In this document: positions 34,639-42,211 of the stretch, in pieces | Layout: every line of letters begins with the position of its first letter | Position numbering within the stretch: position 1 is the stretch's first letter | DNA from: Devosia sp. YR412 | GTDB lineage: Bacteria > Pseudomonadota > Alphaproteobacteria > Rhizobiales > Devosiaceae | NCBI RefSeq assembly: GCF_900110945.1 | Contig: NZ_FOFL01000002.1 | Span: 1-64,000 of the forward strand | Direction of reading: 5' to 3' | Length of the DNA: 64,000 bases | The notes under the pieces: model-generated | The model's input: only the letters and a program-made list of their open reading frames with translations | Told to the model about the DNA's origin: nothing | Databases searched by the model: none | Position numbers and translations under genes: made by a program

Positions 34639-35369
34639 GCTTTTCGCTCGAACAGCCCCACCATCAAAATCCCGCCGAAAAACCCGCCGAGATGCGCCTG
34701 CCACGCGACCGACATTTCCATGCCCGTCACCAGCGGCAGCAGCGGCACGGCGGCATTGAGCACCACCCAGATCAGGATGAAGAACCGAGCCCGGCTATCG
34801 CGCCAAAGGTCGGCAAAGCTGGCCAGCCGCCGCCCCAGCACCACCCGTTCGCCGGTCTCGGGATGATTGGCCACAATCACTGGCTGGAAGATGAACCGGC
34901 AGGCCGCCCCGGTCAGCCCGGCCACGCCACCCGATGCGCCGATCAGATACGAGCCCGACAGCAGCGTCGTCGCCGCAAACAGCGCCGCGCCGCCCGCTGC
35001 CGAGACGAAAAAGATCGCCAGCATCGGCCCTGCCCCATAGCGTCGCGCTACGGGCGTCGCAAAAATCGCGAACCAGGCCGAATTGACCAGCACATGCTCC
35101 CAGCCGCCATGCAGCAGCGCGTGGCTGAACGGCGTCCACAACAGCGGAATGGCCAGCGACGGATCGGAGGGCGCGGCCACGATGCGCAGCGGCTGGAAGG
35201 CGAACCAGAACACCAGCTGCAAATAGCCGTCCTGGTTAAGCACCACGGTTGATGCGAGGTGAATGGCCAGCAGCACGCCGATCACCGCCGTCACGCTGCC
35301 CGGCAAAAGGAACACCGGCTCACGCCCGCTGGGGCCCGGTTTGACTGGCGGCTGACCTTGTTCACTCAT
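34635..35369 (-). CDS. Rhomboid family intramembrane serine protease
   Basis: A 244-residue protein with six or seven hydrophobic helices. The catalytic dyad is visible: Ser in IGASGGVAG (GxSG) and His in WQAHLGGFFGG. HALLHGGWEHVLVNSAW is the usual loop 1-helix 2 segment. Rhomboids cut single-pass membrane proteins within the bilayer; the substrate is unknown. ATG 35369 has GGAG 7 nt upstream; a GTG at 35420 would add 17 residues. Confidence 0.9.
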   Translation of the reverse strand: MSEQGQPPVKPGPSGREPVFLLPGSVTAVIGVLLAIHLASTVVLNQDGYLQLVFWFAFQPLRIVAAPSDPSLAIPLLWTPFSHALLHGGWEHVLVNSAWFAIFATPVARRYGAGPMLAIFFVSAAGGAALFAATTLLSGSYLIGASGGVAGLTGAACRFIFQPVIVANHPETGERVVLGRRLASFADLWRDSRARFFILIWVVLNAAVPLLPLVTGMEMSVAWQAHLGGFFGGILMVGLFERKA

Positions 35370-35554
35370 CACTTCGCTCCGACTCGCTGGCGCCCTGCGC
35401 CTCACGCTGTTCTTTTCCACATGCCGGCCCCGGCGTTAACCTTAACTGTTCTTTAAGAGGGCTTTTGTCGCCCGCTTTTGACAATGTGAGCCCTGCGGCG
35501 GCAGCGTTCCATCAGGGGGGAGCGCCCGCTTATATTGGGCGGGTCGAGAGAACA

Positions 35555-36208
35555 ATGCAAAAAGCTAGCACCAGGACGCTGTACGATTATTGGAACGCCA
35601 TTCGCGGTGCCCGCAGCGCGCCCGATCGCAAGGACATCGATCCGACGCGCATCCGCGAAGCGCTGGCCAATACTTTCATCCTGGAGCTCGACGAAAGCGA
35701 GAAATTCTCCTTCCGTCTCGCCGGTTCGCATCTCTGCACCGCCTATTGCCGCGAGCTCAAGGGCCGCTCCTTTTCGACGCTCTGGCATGAGCGCGACCAT
35801 GACGCCATGGAAACCCTGATGCGCGCCGTGACCGAGGATCACGCCGTCGCTCTGGTCACCTTCCAGGGCACCACCGCGCTGCACACCAAGGTCTCCTTCG
35901 AAACCATCCTGATGCCGCTGCGTCACAACGGCTCGACCCACACCCGCCTGCTCGGCGCCATGACTGCACTCGACGAGCCCTATTGGCTCGGCGTGCAGCC
36001 GATCATGGAACAGCGTATCACCGGCCTGCGCCTGATCTGGCCGGACGATGTCGCACTGGAAGAATCGGTACGCGAAGTCGCCGCCAGCGTCGTCAACGAC
36101 TCCGGCTTCTCCAACGGCCCTGCCCCCACCGCCATGCCGGCCATGGTTTATGGTCGTTCGGCCCGCCGCTACGCCCATCTGGCTGTCATCGACGGCGGCC
36201 GCCAATAG
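35555..36208 (+). CDS. PAS domain (PAS_5) protein
   Basis: A 217-residue cytoplasmic protein of the PAS_5 family (PF07310), widespread in Hyphomicrobiales. The family core is seen in TLYDYWNAIRGAR, DIDPTRIREALANTFILEL, FRLAGSHLCTAYCRELKGRSF and the LMPLRHNG region. No output domain is attached, so it may act as a sensor-adaptor; function is unproven. It precedes a tandem-PilZ protein on the same strand after about 130 bp. Confidence 0.82.
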   Translation: MQKASTRTLYDYWNAIRGARSAPDRKDIDPTRIREALANTFILELDESEKFSFRLAGSHLCTAYCRELKGRSFSTLWHERDHDAMETLMRAVTEDHAVALVTFQGTTALHTKVSFETILMPLRHNGSTHTRLLGAMTALDEPYWLGVQPIMEQRITGLRLIWPDDVALEESVREVAASVVNDSGFSNGPAPTAMPAMVYGRSARRYAHLAVIDGGRQ

Positions 36209-36335
36209 TCGGCATTTTCTTTAAAAATCAGCGATCTGCGCGCGTTTGATGTGCGCCGATCGCGGCTGAAACTCACCTTGCGTTAACCAGGACAGGCTAG
36301 CCTGCTCATCATCTGAGTCCCTGGCGGTCCGGCGA

Positions 36336-36968
36336 ATGCTGAGCGACGACCTTCCTTCATCGCAGTTCATCGCCCCTAACCGCACGCGTGCGGAGGCGAC
36401 GAAATTCCAGCGCGTCCGCGTGTCGGTGCTTGGCCGCTACATGCTGGCCGACCGCCGCGAATTCCCCTGCCAGATTCTCGAAATGTCGCCGGGCGACGCC
36501 ATGGTCATCGCTCCAGTGGCCGGTGTGGTCGGTGAAAAGGTTATCGCCTATGTCGACCATGTCGGCCGCATCGAAGGCGTGATCCAGAGCCAGATCGACG
36601 GCGGCTTCTGCATGGATATCGCCGCTTCGCCCCGCAAGCGCGACAAGATGGCCGCCCAGCTCACCTGGCTGGCCAACAAGGACGTGCTCAACCTCCCCGA
36701 GGATCGTCGCCACGAGCGCGTCGTCCCCGATATCCGCCATTCCACCGTCGTGCTCGACGATGGCCGCCGCTACAATTGCAAGATCATCGACATCTCGCTT
36801 TCGGGCGCCGCCATCGAACTCGACGTCCGCCCGGCCATGGGCACCCCGGTCACCCTCGGCCGCATGCGCGCCCGCGTCGTCCGCCACTTCCAGAACGGCG
36901 TCGCCGTGGAATTCGCCTCGGCCCAGGAAATGCTGACGGTTATCCAACAAAACCTCAGAATGAACTAA
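36336..36968 (+). CDS. Tandem PilZ-domain protein
   Basis: A 210-residue protein with two PilZ-like halves. The second half (about 120-205) has the c-di-GMP signature: RRHERV and DISLSGAAIEL (RxxxR and DxSxxG). The first half (about 22-110) has FQRVRVSVLGRYM and EMSPGDAMV, a degenerate version that may not bind the ligand. Such pairs are typical of alphaproteobacterial effectors for motility or polysaccharide control. A plausible c-di-GMP source is the diguanylate cyclase at 45372-46568. Confidence 0.85.
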   Translation: MLSDDLPSSQFIAPNRTRAEATKFQRVRVSVLGRYMLADRREFPCQILEMSPGDAMVIAPVAGVVGEKVIAYVDHVGRIEGVIQSQIDGGFCMDIAASPRKRDKMAAQLTWLANKDVLNLPEDRRHERVVPDIRHSTVVLDDGRRYNCKIIDISLSGAAIELDVRPAMGTPVTLGRMRARVVRHFQNGVAVEFASAQEMLTVIQQNLRMN

Positions 36969-37021
36969 GACTGTCGCATCTGTGAGTGGCGCCGCCCGGT
37001 CGCGCTGCTTATGAAGCTTGC

Positions 37022-37531
37022 ATGACACTCCTGCTGCGCACCCTCCTCCTCGCCACCCTTCTCCTCATCTTGCCATCCAACGCCTTCGCCGATGGGCGGA
37101 CCGATTGGAAAGACTACGCCTGGCAGGAGATCAAGCTGACCAAATGCGCCAGCGACAGCATGACCGTGGCCTGCCCGCTCTATCACCAGAAATGGGACTG
37201 GAAGCGCAACCAGTGGGTCGACATCACCATCAGCATGGACTTGGTCCGCGGTGAGCTGGAACTGACCCAGCGCCTCACCGACAACGACCCCAAGGATGAC
37301 GACCACGTCTGCGTCACCGCCCTCGGCGTCGACGCCGCCGGCAACAACATCATCGCCCATCATCAGAACTGGCACATGCACCCGCGCCAGATCGAGGAAC
37401 GCGCCTTCAGCATCCGTTCATCCCGCCTCTCCAGCATCACCAGCCTTTTCATCGGCTCCAAACAATGCCGCCAGGGCGCCAGCCAGGACGACGACCTTTA
37501 TGCGCGGGTGCTGGCCGGGATTGCGAACTAG
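37022..37531 (+). CDS. Exported hypothetical protein
   Basis: Not recognised. The 169-residue product has a clear signal peptide (TLLLRTLLLATLLLILP, cut after NAFA near residue 23) and four cysteines in the mature part (KCAS, ACPL, VCVT, QCRQ), which could form two disulfides. Charged Asp clusters occur (TDNDPKDDDH). ATG 37022 is used; its ribosome site is weak. It is followed by the second inverted-repeat element. Confidence 0.7.
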   Translation: MTLLLRTLLLATLLLILPSNAFADGRTDWKDYAWQEIKLTKCASDSMTVACPLYHQKWDWKRNQWVDITISMDLVRGELELTQRLTDNDPKDDDHVCVTALGVDAAGNNIIAHHQNWHMHPRQIEERAFSIRSSRLSSITSLFIGSKQCRQGASQDDDLYARVLAGIAN

Positions 37532-37546
37532 GAGCTGGCATCGGGG

Positions 37547-37683
37547 ATACCCCCACCCACCCGACCCCTTCGGGGCCACCCTCCCCACAGGGGGGAGGGA
37601 TAAGAAAGAATTCGAGACCGGTGAGCTCTCAATTCCCTCCCCTGAATGGGGAGGGTGGCCCCGGAGGGGTCGGGTGGGGTGAT
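37547..37683. repeat. Nested inverted-repeat element, copy 2
   Basis: The outer arms (37547-37600 and 37634-37683) pair over about 50 bp with small differences, reading ATACCCCCACCC... inward and containing CGACCCC, GGCCACCCTCCCC and GGGAGGGA. At the centre GAATT and GAGA pair with TCTC and AATTC around CCGGTGAGC. The layout and end sequence match the element at 25267-25383, so both belong to one dispersed family. It occupies most of the roughly 310-bp gap between two exported-protein genes. Confidence 0.82.
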
Positions 37684-37839
37684 GGCCAGGCACGATATTA
37701 GCTCGCGCCGCCAAGCCTCTGGCCCGCATGGTTAATTCCTCCGGAATCACATCGATAAAACACGCATAAAATGTGCATCTCAGTTTTCTGATCGCCCTAA
37801 GTCGCGCTCCCTAACGTGGTCTCCATCAGGGAGACTGCA

Positions 37840-38469
37840 ATGCACACGAACACCAAGGGACTGCGAACCGCGCTGCTGGGAGCCATGCTCGCTCTCGCCG
37901 CCATCGCCGCCCCGGCCCAGGCGCTGGACACCACCAATGTCGCCTTTATCCAGACCTCGACCGCCCCGACCTCGATTCCGGTCGGCCACCTCGAATTCTG
38001 CAAGAGCCACCGCGACGACTGCCGTCCGCATGCCAATCCGGTCACCGCCGTGTCACTGGATGACCAGCGCTGGCAGCAGCTGCTCAATATCAATGCCTAT
38101 GTGAACCAGACCGTCACCCCCGTCACGGACGAGGATCTCTATAAGGTCGCCGAATTCTGGACCTATCCCAACGGCTATGGCGATTGCGAAGACTATGCGC
38201 TGGAAAAGCGCCGCCAGCTGATCGGCGCCGGCTGGCCCGCCAGCACGCTGCTGATGGCCGTAGTCAAGCAGGCCAATGGCGAAGGCCATGCCGTGCTGCT
38301 GGTCCGCACCGATCGCGGCGATCTCGTGCTCGACAACCAGGTCGGCTCGGTCGATCTGTGGAGCCAGACGCCCTATAAATTCGTCAAGCGCCAGTCCCAG
38401 GCCGACGCCGGCCAGTGGGTCGACATGATGGATGATCGCAACATCACCATCACCGCGGCTATCCAGTAG
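37840..38469 (+). CDS. BTLCP (LapG-like) transglutaminase-like cysteine peptidase, second copy
   Basis: A 209-residue periplasmic peptidase with a signal peptide (cut near AQAL, residue 27) and the PF06035 triad: Cys in YGDCEDYALEKR, His in GEGHAVLLV and Asp in LDNQVG. The EFCKSHRDDCRPH segment before the domain adds two cysteines. It is only distantly similar to the copy in the exopolysaccharide operon. AGGGAG lies 6 nt before ATG 37840. No partner adhesin is adjacent. Confidence 0.88.
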   Translation: MHTNTKGLRTALLGAMLALAAIAAPAQALDTTNVAFIQTSTAPTSIPVGHLEFCKSHRDDCRPHANPVTAVSLDDQRWQQLLNINAYVNQTVTPVTDEDLYKVAEFWTYPNGYGDCEDYALEKRRQLIGAGWPASTLLMAVVKQANGEGHAVLLVRTDRGDLVLDNQVGSVDLWSQTPYKFVKRQSQADAGQWVDMMDDRNITITAAIQ

Positions 38470-38570
38470 AACACGCAGTTACAGGAGCGAGGCCGAAGGG
38501 TGCGCTCCGAACAGTTCCAGGCTCCGCCCGGATCGCAAGATCCAGCCTATCCCTGATAGGAGTCTGAAGA

Positions 38571-38602
38571 ATGAGGCCAGCTTCGCAAGAGGCTGGCTTC
38601 AT
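38571..38602. terminator. Bidirectional terminator-like hairpin
   Basis: ATGAGGCCAGC and GCTGGCTTCAT form an 11-bp stem with one G-T wobble around a 10-nt loop, followed by TGTTTC. It lies between the convergent peptidase gene and the small membrane-protein gene. Confidence 0.65.
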
Positions 38603-38620
38603 TGTTTCTGCGGTTCTGAA

Positions 38621-38944
38621 TTACCAGCCAAGGATCGCCACATAGGCGCCCATGAACAGCAGGCCAGTGAGAAAAGCCCAGCCGAAGGCCACCACGGCCG
38701 ACACCAGCGCCGAGGTCATCGACAGCGTGCCACCCTCTTCATGCTGCCAGCCGAGCTGCAGCATGATGTAGGGACCACAGATAAAACTCATCGCTACATG
38801 GCCCATCGACGAGATGAAGGTCTTGCCGTCATAGCGCAGCATGGCCTGCTGACGCGCCACGAACTGGTAGAGATGGGTGCCGGCACCAGCCATGCAGAGC
38901 CCCACGCCGATCAGGAAAGCCGCGAGCAAAAGTTCCTTCGTCAT
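38621..38944 (-). CDS. Small three-helix membrane protein
   Basis: A 107-residue protein with three hydrophobic segments (ELLLAAFLIGVGLCMAGAG, HVAMSFICGPYIMLQLGW, VSAVVAFGWAFLTGLLFMG) and a central polar loop. It resembles small conserved membrane proteins of Hyphomicrobiales, possibly DUF6949, but I am not certain of that family. ATG 38944 is chosen; ATG 38953 is also possible. Confidence 0.65.
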   Translation of the reverse strand: MTKELLLAAFLIGVGLCMAGAGTHLYQFVARQQAMLRYDGKTFISSMGHVAMSFICGPYIMLQLGWQHEEGGTLSMTSALVSAVVAFGWAFLTGLLFMGAYVAILGW

Positions 38945-39050
38945 GCTATCCATCCCCGTCGTCTGCAGCATTTGGACTGCAGGCATTAACCCTTCATTAA
39001 GCATATTGGCTGCCTGATGACCTGTCACCTTCCCACGATGAAACTGGTTA

Positions 39051-39737
39051 ATGCTGGAGATGGGCTCCAAATCCGCATCGGCGCTGCGCCAACCGGGCCA
39101 TTCCTCCCTGGCCTACAACCTTGCCTGCATTGGTGTTTTCACGCTTTTTCTGGCGGTGAGCGCGGCCTATCTGGTCGATGAACTGGGCCGCATGGACGAC
39201 GTGCCATCCCCAGGTTTGAGCGATGCCGATCCGGTTTTGCAGACCATCGCCGGCCAGGAATTATCCATTCCGCGCCGCTGGTTTCGCTATGGCGAGCAGA
39301 TTCGCGATGGCTTCACCGACCAGATCAACTTGCGGGTGATTTTTCCGGCCGACACCGCGCATGGCACCCAGCCAGTCGACGTGACGCTGCTGCCGCCCAG
39401 CCGCGCCCGCACCAGCGCCAGCCTGCTCGACCGCGTCTATCTGCACCAATTCGCCGATGAAACGCTCGACGGCGTGCCAGGCCTCGTCGGCAAACCCATG
39501 CTGGCCCAAAACGGCTATGCCGGCGAAAGCGTCTGGTATGACGCCCTCTCGCCCAACCCCTTCGTCGCCAAATGCCAGCAACCGATCGCCGAAGGCGGCA
39601 CCGCCCAATGCGTCCGCACCGTCACCCTCCCCACTGGCATAGCCGCCATCTACACCTTCGACGCCAGCCTGCTGCAGTCGTGGCGCGGCTTCGATGACGA
39701 GGTGAAGAAATGGCTGGAGCCGATCAAGGCCTGGTGA
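39051..39737 (+). CDS. Single-pass membrane protein, function unknown
   Basis: A 228-residue protein with a cytoplasmic N-terminus, one helix at about 22-44 (YNLACIGVFTLFLAVSAAYLV), and a globular periplasmic domain. That domain contains RRWFRYGEQIRDGFTDQINLRVIFP, two cysteines (AKCQQP, AQCVRT) and a C-terminal amphipathic helix ending EPIKAW. It is not a known enzyme type to me. It ends at a strong bidirectional terminator and is transcribed away from the small membrane-protein gene. Confidence 0.72.
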   Translation: MLEMGSKSASALRQPGHSSLAYNLACIGVFTLFLAVSAAYLVDELGRMDDVPSPGLSDADPVLQTIAGQELSIPRRWFRYGEQIRDGFTDQINLRVIFPADTAHGTQPVDVTLLPPSRARTSASLLDRVYLHQFADETLDGVPGLVGKPMLAQNGYAGESVWYDALSPNPFVAKCQQPIAEGGTAQCVRTVTLPTGIAAIYTFDASLLQSWRGFDDEVKKWLEPIKAW

Positions 39738-39751
39738 GCTTTTCGGACAAC

Positions 39752-39779
39752 AAAAAATCCCGCTCGCGCGGGATTTTTT
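39752..39779. terminator. Bidirectional intrinsic terminator
   Basis: AAAAAATCCCGC-TCGC-GCGGGATTTTTT is a perfect 12-bp inverted repeat with T-runs on both strands. It separates two convergent genes. Confidence 0.93.
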
Positions 39780-39804
39780 CACTTACTCTCGATGCCGTCA
39801 GCGT

Positions 39805-40023
39805 TCAGCCGACGTCATCCAGATCGATATCGAGGATCGACATGTTGAAGATGTAGGACTTGTCGCCGTCCTCGTCATCGACATGGATCAGCCCGATCGA
39901 CTCGTCGCCGATGAACACTTCCACGGAATCATTGAGCTTCACGCGCGGGCGTACGTCGATGTTCTTGTTGTTGAATTTCAGTTGCAGGAACTTCTGCAGT
40001 TTGATGATCTCGGGATGGTTCAC
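39805..40023 (-). CDS. DUF3126 family protein
   Basis: A 72-residue acidic cytoplasmic protein of DUF3126, a family confined largely to Alphaproteobacteria. The pattern EIIKLQKFLQLKF, IDVRPR-K-NDSVEVFIGDE and GLIHVDDEDGDKSY with FNMSILDIDLD is diagnostic. I choose GTG 40023 since AGGA lies 8 nt upstream and the length fits the family; an extension to 40065 has no ribosome site. The role is unknown. It lies directly downstream of cysE on the same strand. Confidence 0.87.
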   Translation of the reverse strand: MNHPEIIKLQKFLQLKFNNKNIDVRPRVKLNDSVEVFIGDESIGLIHVDDEDGDKSYIFNMSILDIDLDDVG

Positions 40024-40135
40024 TGTCGATGTCCTGCTATTTGGTTGAGCCGGCAATCTAGTCACAAGCTCAACGCATACAAGCCCGAAACAGTGCCATT
40101 TTAGCGGTGAGAACCCGGCCTACGGTCTTGCCCCG

Positions 40136-40972
40136 TCACTCGGCTGGCGCACCAAGGTCGTGCACCAGCACCATCTGATCCATCACCAAAGCCGGCTGCG
40201 CACAGCCCGCTTCGCCGATCACCTTGGCCGGCACACCTGCGACGGTGACCCGCGGCGGCACTTCCTTGAGCACGACCGAGCCGGCGCCGATGCGCGAGCA
40301 GTCGCCGATCTTGATATTGCCGAGCACCGTCGCGCCGGCACCGATGAGCACGCCATTGCCGATTTTGGGGTGACGGTCCTGGTCCGACTTGCCGGTACCG
40401 CCCAGCGTCACATTCTGCAGCATGGAGACATTGTCGCCCACCACCGCCGTCTCGCCGATGACGAGGCCCGTGCCATGGTCGAGCATGATGCCCTTGCCCA
40501 TCACCACGGCCGGATTGATGTCGACCTGGAACACCTGGCTGGCGCGGCTCTGGAGGTACAGCGCGAAGTCCCGGCGGCCGGCCATGAACATGGCATGGGC
40601 AAAGCGATGCGTCTGGATCGCCTGATAGCCCTTGAAATATAGCAGCGGCTCGATTGCCCGGTGGCAGGCGGGGTCACGCTCCAGCGTGGCCGCCAGATCA
40701 ACCCGCGCATTGATGGCAATCTCGGGTGCATCATTGAGGGTCTCGGCAAAAGCCTGGCGGATCAGATCGGCGGAGACGTCATCATGGTCGAGTCGCGCGG
40801 CAAGGCGATGCGCCAAAGCCTGCTCGAACGTGTCGTGATTGAGAATCGCCGAGACAGCCATATTGGCCAAAGAGGGCTCGGAACTGACGATCTGCCGGGC
40901 CCCGGCGCGCACGGCTTCCCAGACGGGATCGACCGTCTTGAGGGTCGCTGATGTCTTGGCGCTGGTCGGCAT
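40136..40972 (-). CDS. cysE: Serine O-acetyltransferase
   Basis: A 278-residue enzyme that acetylates L-serine with acetyl-CoA to start cysteine synthesis; it complements the sulfate-activation genes at 150-2956. The N-terminal helical domain (VWEAVRAGARQIVSSEP) is followed by the left-handed beta-helix with hexapeptide repeats and DHGTGLVIGETAVVGD, QNVTLGGTGK and HPKIGNGVLIGAGATVLG. The C-terminal tail is usually the site of cysteine feedback. GGAG lies 7 nt before ATG 40972; ATG 40990 has no ribosome site. Confidence 0.95.
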   Translation of the reverse strand: MPTSAKTSATLKTVDPVWEAVRAGARQIVSSEPSLANMAVSAILNHDTFEQALAHRLAARLDHDDVSADLIRQAFAETLNDAPEIAINARVDLAATLERDPACHRAIEPLLYFKGYQAIQTHRFAHAMFMAGRRDFALYLQSRASQVFQVDINPAVVMGKGIMLDHGTGLVIGETAVVGDNVSMLQNVTLGGTGKSDQDRHPKIGNGVLIGAGATVLGNIKIGDCSRIGAGSVVLKEVPPRVTVAGVPAKVIGEAGCAQPALVMDQMVLVHDLGAPAE

Positions 40973-41066
40973 GGCGCGTCTCCGCTTCATCGAGAGATAC
41001 CGATATAAGCCATCTCGTGCTCCAAAACAAAGCCCTGACGGGCCGATTGGTTCACGATTGGCTCAA

Positions 41067-41822
41067 TCAGGCGAATGTCTTGCCCAGAAAGGCCAGCGCG
41101 GCTGCCTTGAAGGCCTTATCGCCGGTGGCCCGCATATGGTCGCGCTTGGGAATGGTGAAGGCCTCGCCCTGCGGCAGCAGTTCGGCCAGTGGTTCGGGCG
41201 ACCCGGCCATATCGTCGGCCTCCCCCACCGCCACCAGCACCGGCACATCGATCCGCCGCACGTCGGCCCGCGCCATCGGCTGGCGCGAGGTTTCCATGCA
41301 GGCCGCCAGTGCCTCGCGATCGGCTCCAGTATGTTCAGCAAAGATGCGGAACTGCCGCGCCGTCGGATGGGTCAGCCCGGCCAAAGCCGGCGCCCGCAAT
41401 CCGGCGATGATGTCATTGCCATCGCTCAGCCCATTGATCAGGTTCATCCCCATACCGCCAAAGATGGCGCAAGCGACCCGCTCGGGATGCTCATAGGCCA
41501 GAAAGGCACTTATCCGCGCGCCCATGGAGTAGCCTAGAATGGCAACGCGCTCGATCCCCAGGTGATCGAGCAGCGCCAGCGCATCATCCGCCATCTGCTG
41601 CGGATAGTAGCGTTCGGGATCGTAGGGCTTGTCGGAATCGCCATGTCCGCGATTGTCGAGGATAATGGCCCGGTATCCGGCGGCGGTCAGCGTTTCGACC
41701 CAGCCGGTGTCGATCCAGTTGACTTTGCCACTTGAGGCAAAGCCGTGAATGCACAGCACCGGCAAACCATCGCCAAAGCTCTGATAGGCAAGGTTTAATC
41801 CGTCCGAGGTGAACTGTGGCAC
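41067..41822 (-). CDS. Alpha/beta-fold hydrolase
   Basis: A 251-residue hydrolase with the oxyanion HGFASSGKVNW, the nucleophile elbow LGYSMGARISA (Ser in GxSxG), an acid near VGEADDM and the terminal His in PKRDHM. The LDNRGHGDSDKP motif is typical of the esterase/haloperoxidase branch. The substrate cannot be told. GTG 41822 is the proposed start; a long frame to 41948 would run through the palindromic operator at 41844-41862. It is divergent to the zinc-finger gene. Confidence 0.87.
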   Translation of the reverse strand: MPQFTSDGLNLAYQSFGDGLPVLCIHGFASSGKVNWIDTGWVETLTAAGYRAIILDNRGHGDSDKPYDPERYYPQQMADDALALLDHLGIERVAILGYSMGARISAFLAYEHPERVACAIFGGMGMNLINGLSDGNDIIAGLRAPALAGLTHPTARQFRIFAEHTGADREALAACMETSRQPMARADVRRIDVPVLVAVGEADDMAGSPEPLAELLPQGEAFTIPKRDHMRATGDKAFKAAALAFLGKTFA

Positions 41823-41843
41823 GTGACCTATTCCTGCGCTCGA

Positions 41844-41862
41844 TGCTAACAGTCTGTTAGCA
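41844..41862. promoter_or_regulatory. Perfect 19-bp palindromic operator
   Basis: TGCTAACAG-T-CTGTTAGCA has two perfect 9-bp arms about a single central base. It lies in the divergent promoter region between the alpha/beta hydrolase and the zinc-finger gene. The form suits a TetR-like repressor; the regulator is not encoded nearby. Confidence 0.6.
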
Positions 41863-41962
41863 CTTGGTGACCATCTGCGACCACTTGGCCAATAGGGCGT
41901 GAGCCCTTTCTTTCGCTCCGTCCTTGGCATATGGTCCGGCCAAATCAAACAGGTTTATCGTC

Positions 41963-42202
41963 ATGGCACACGGCACCACGCCCCATTTCCATAACACCGA
42001 GGGGCTTCGCCAGATCGAGGTCGGCTCCAAGGAATTCCAGTGCGTCGGCGCCCTGCCCCCGTTTGACCATCCCCATATCTATATCGACATGGGCAAGGAC
42101 AACGAGGCGGTTTGCCCTTATTGTTCAACGCATTACGTGTTCAATTCGCGTCTTGCCGCCGGCACGTCCAACCCCGTATCCGCCATTTTCCACGCCGCCT
42201 GA
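41963..42202 (+). CDS. Zinc-finger (zf-CHCC) domain protein, NDUFS6-like
   Basis: A 79-residue protein of the zf-CHCC family (PF10276), related to the NDUFS6 accessory subunit of respiratory complex I. The zinc ligands fit Cys in FQCVGA, His in FDHPHIYID and the pair in VCPYCSTHYVF. Alphaproteobacteria keep it as a free-standing small protein thought to be a complex I subunit. It is followed after 9 bp by the FAD monooxygenase gene. Confidence 0.88.
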   Translation: MAHGTTPHFHNTEGLRQIEVGSKEFQCVGALPPFDHPHIYIDMGKDNEAVCPYCSTHYVFNSRLAAGTSNPVSAIFHAA

Positions 42203-42211
42203 GTTGCGCCC

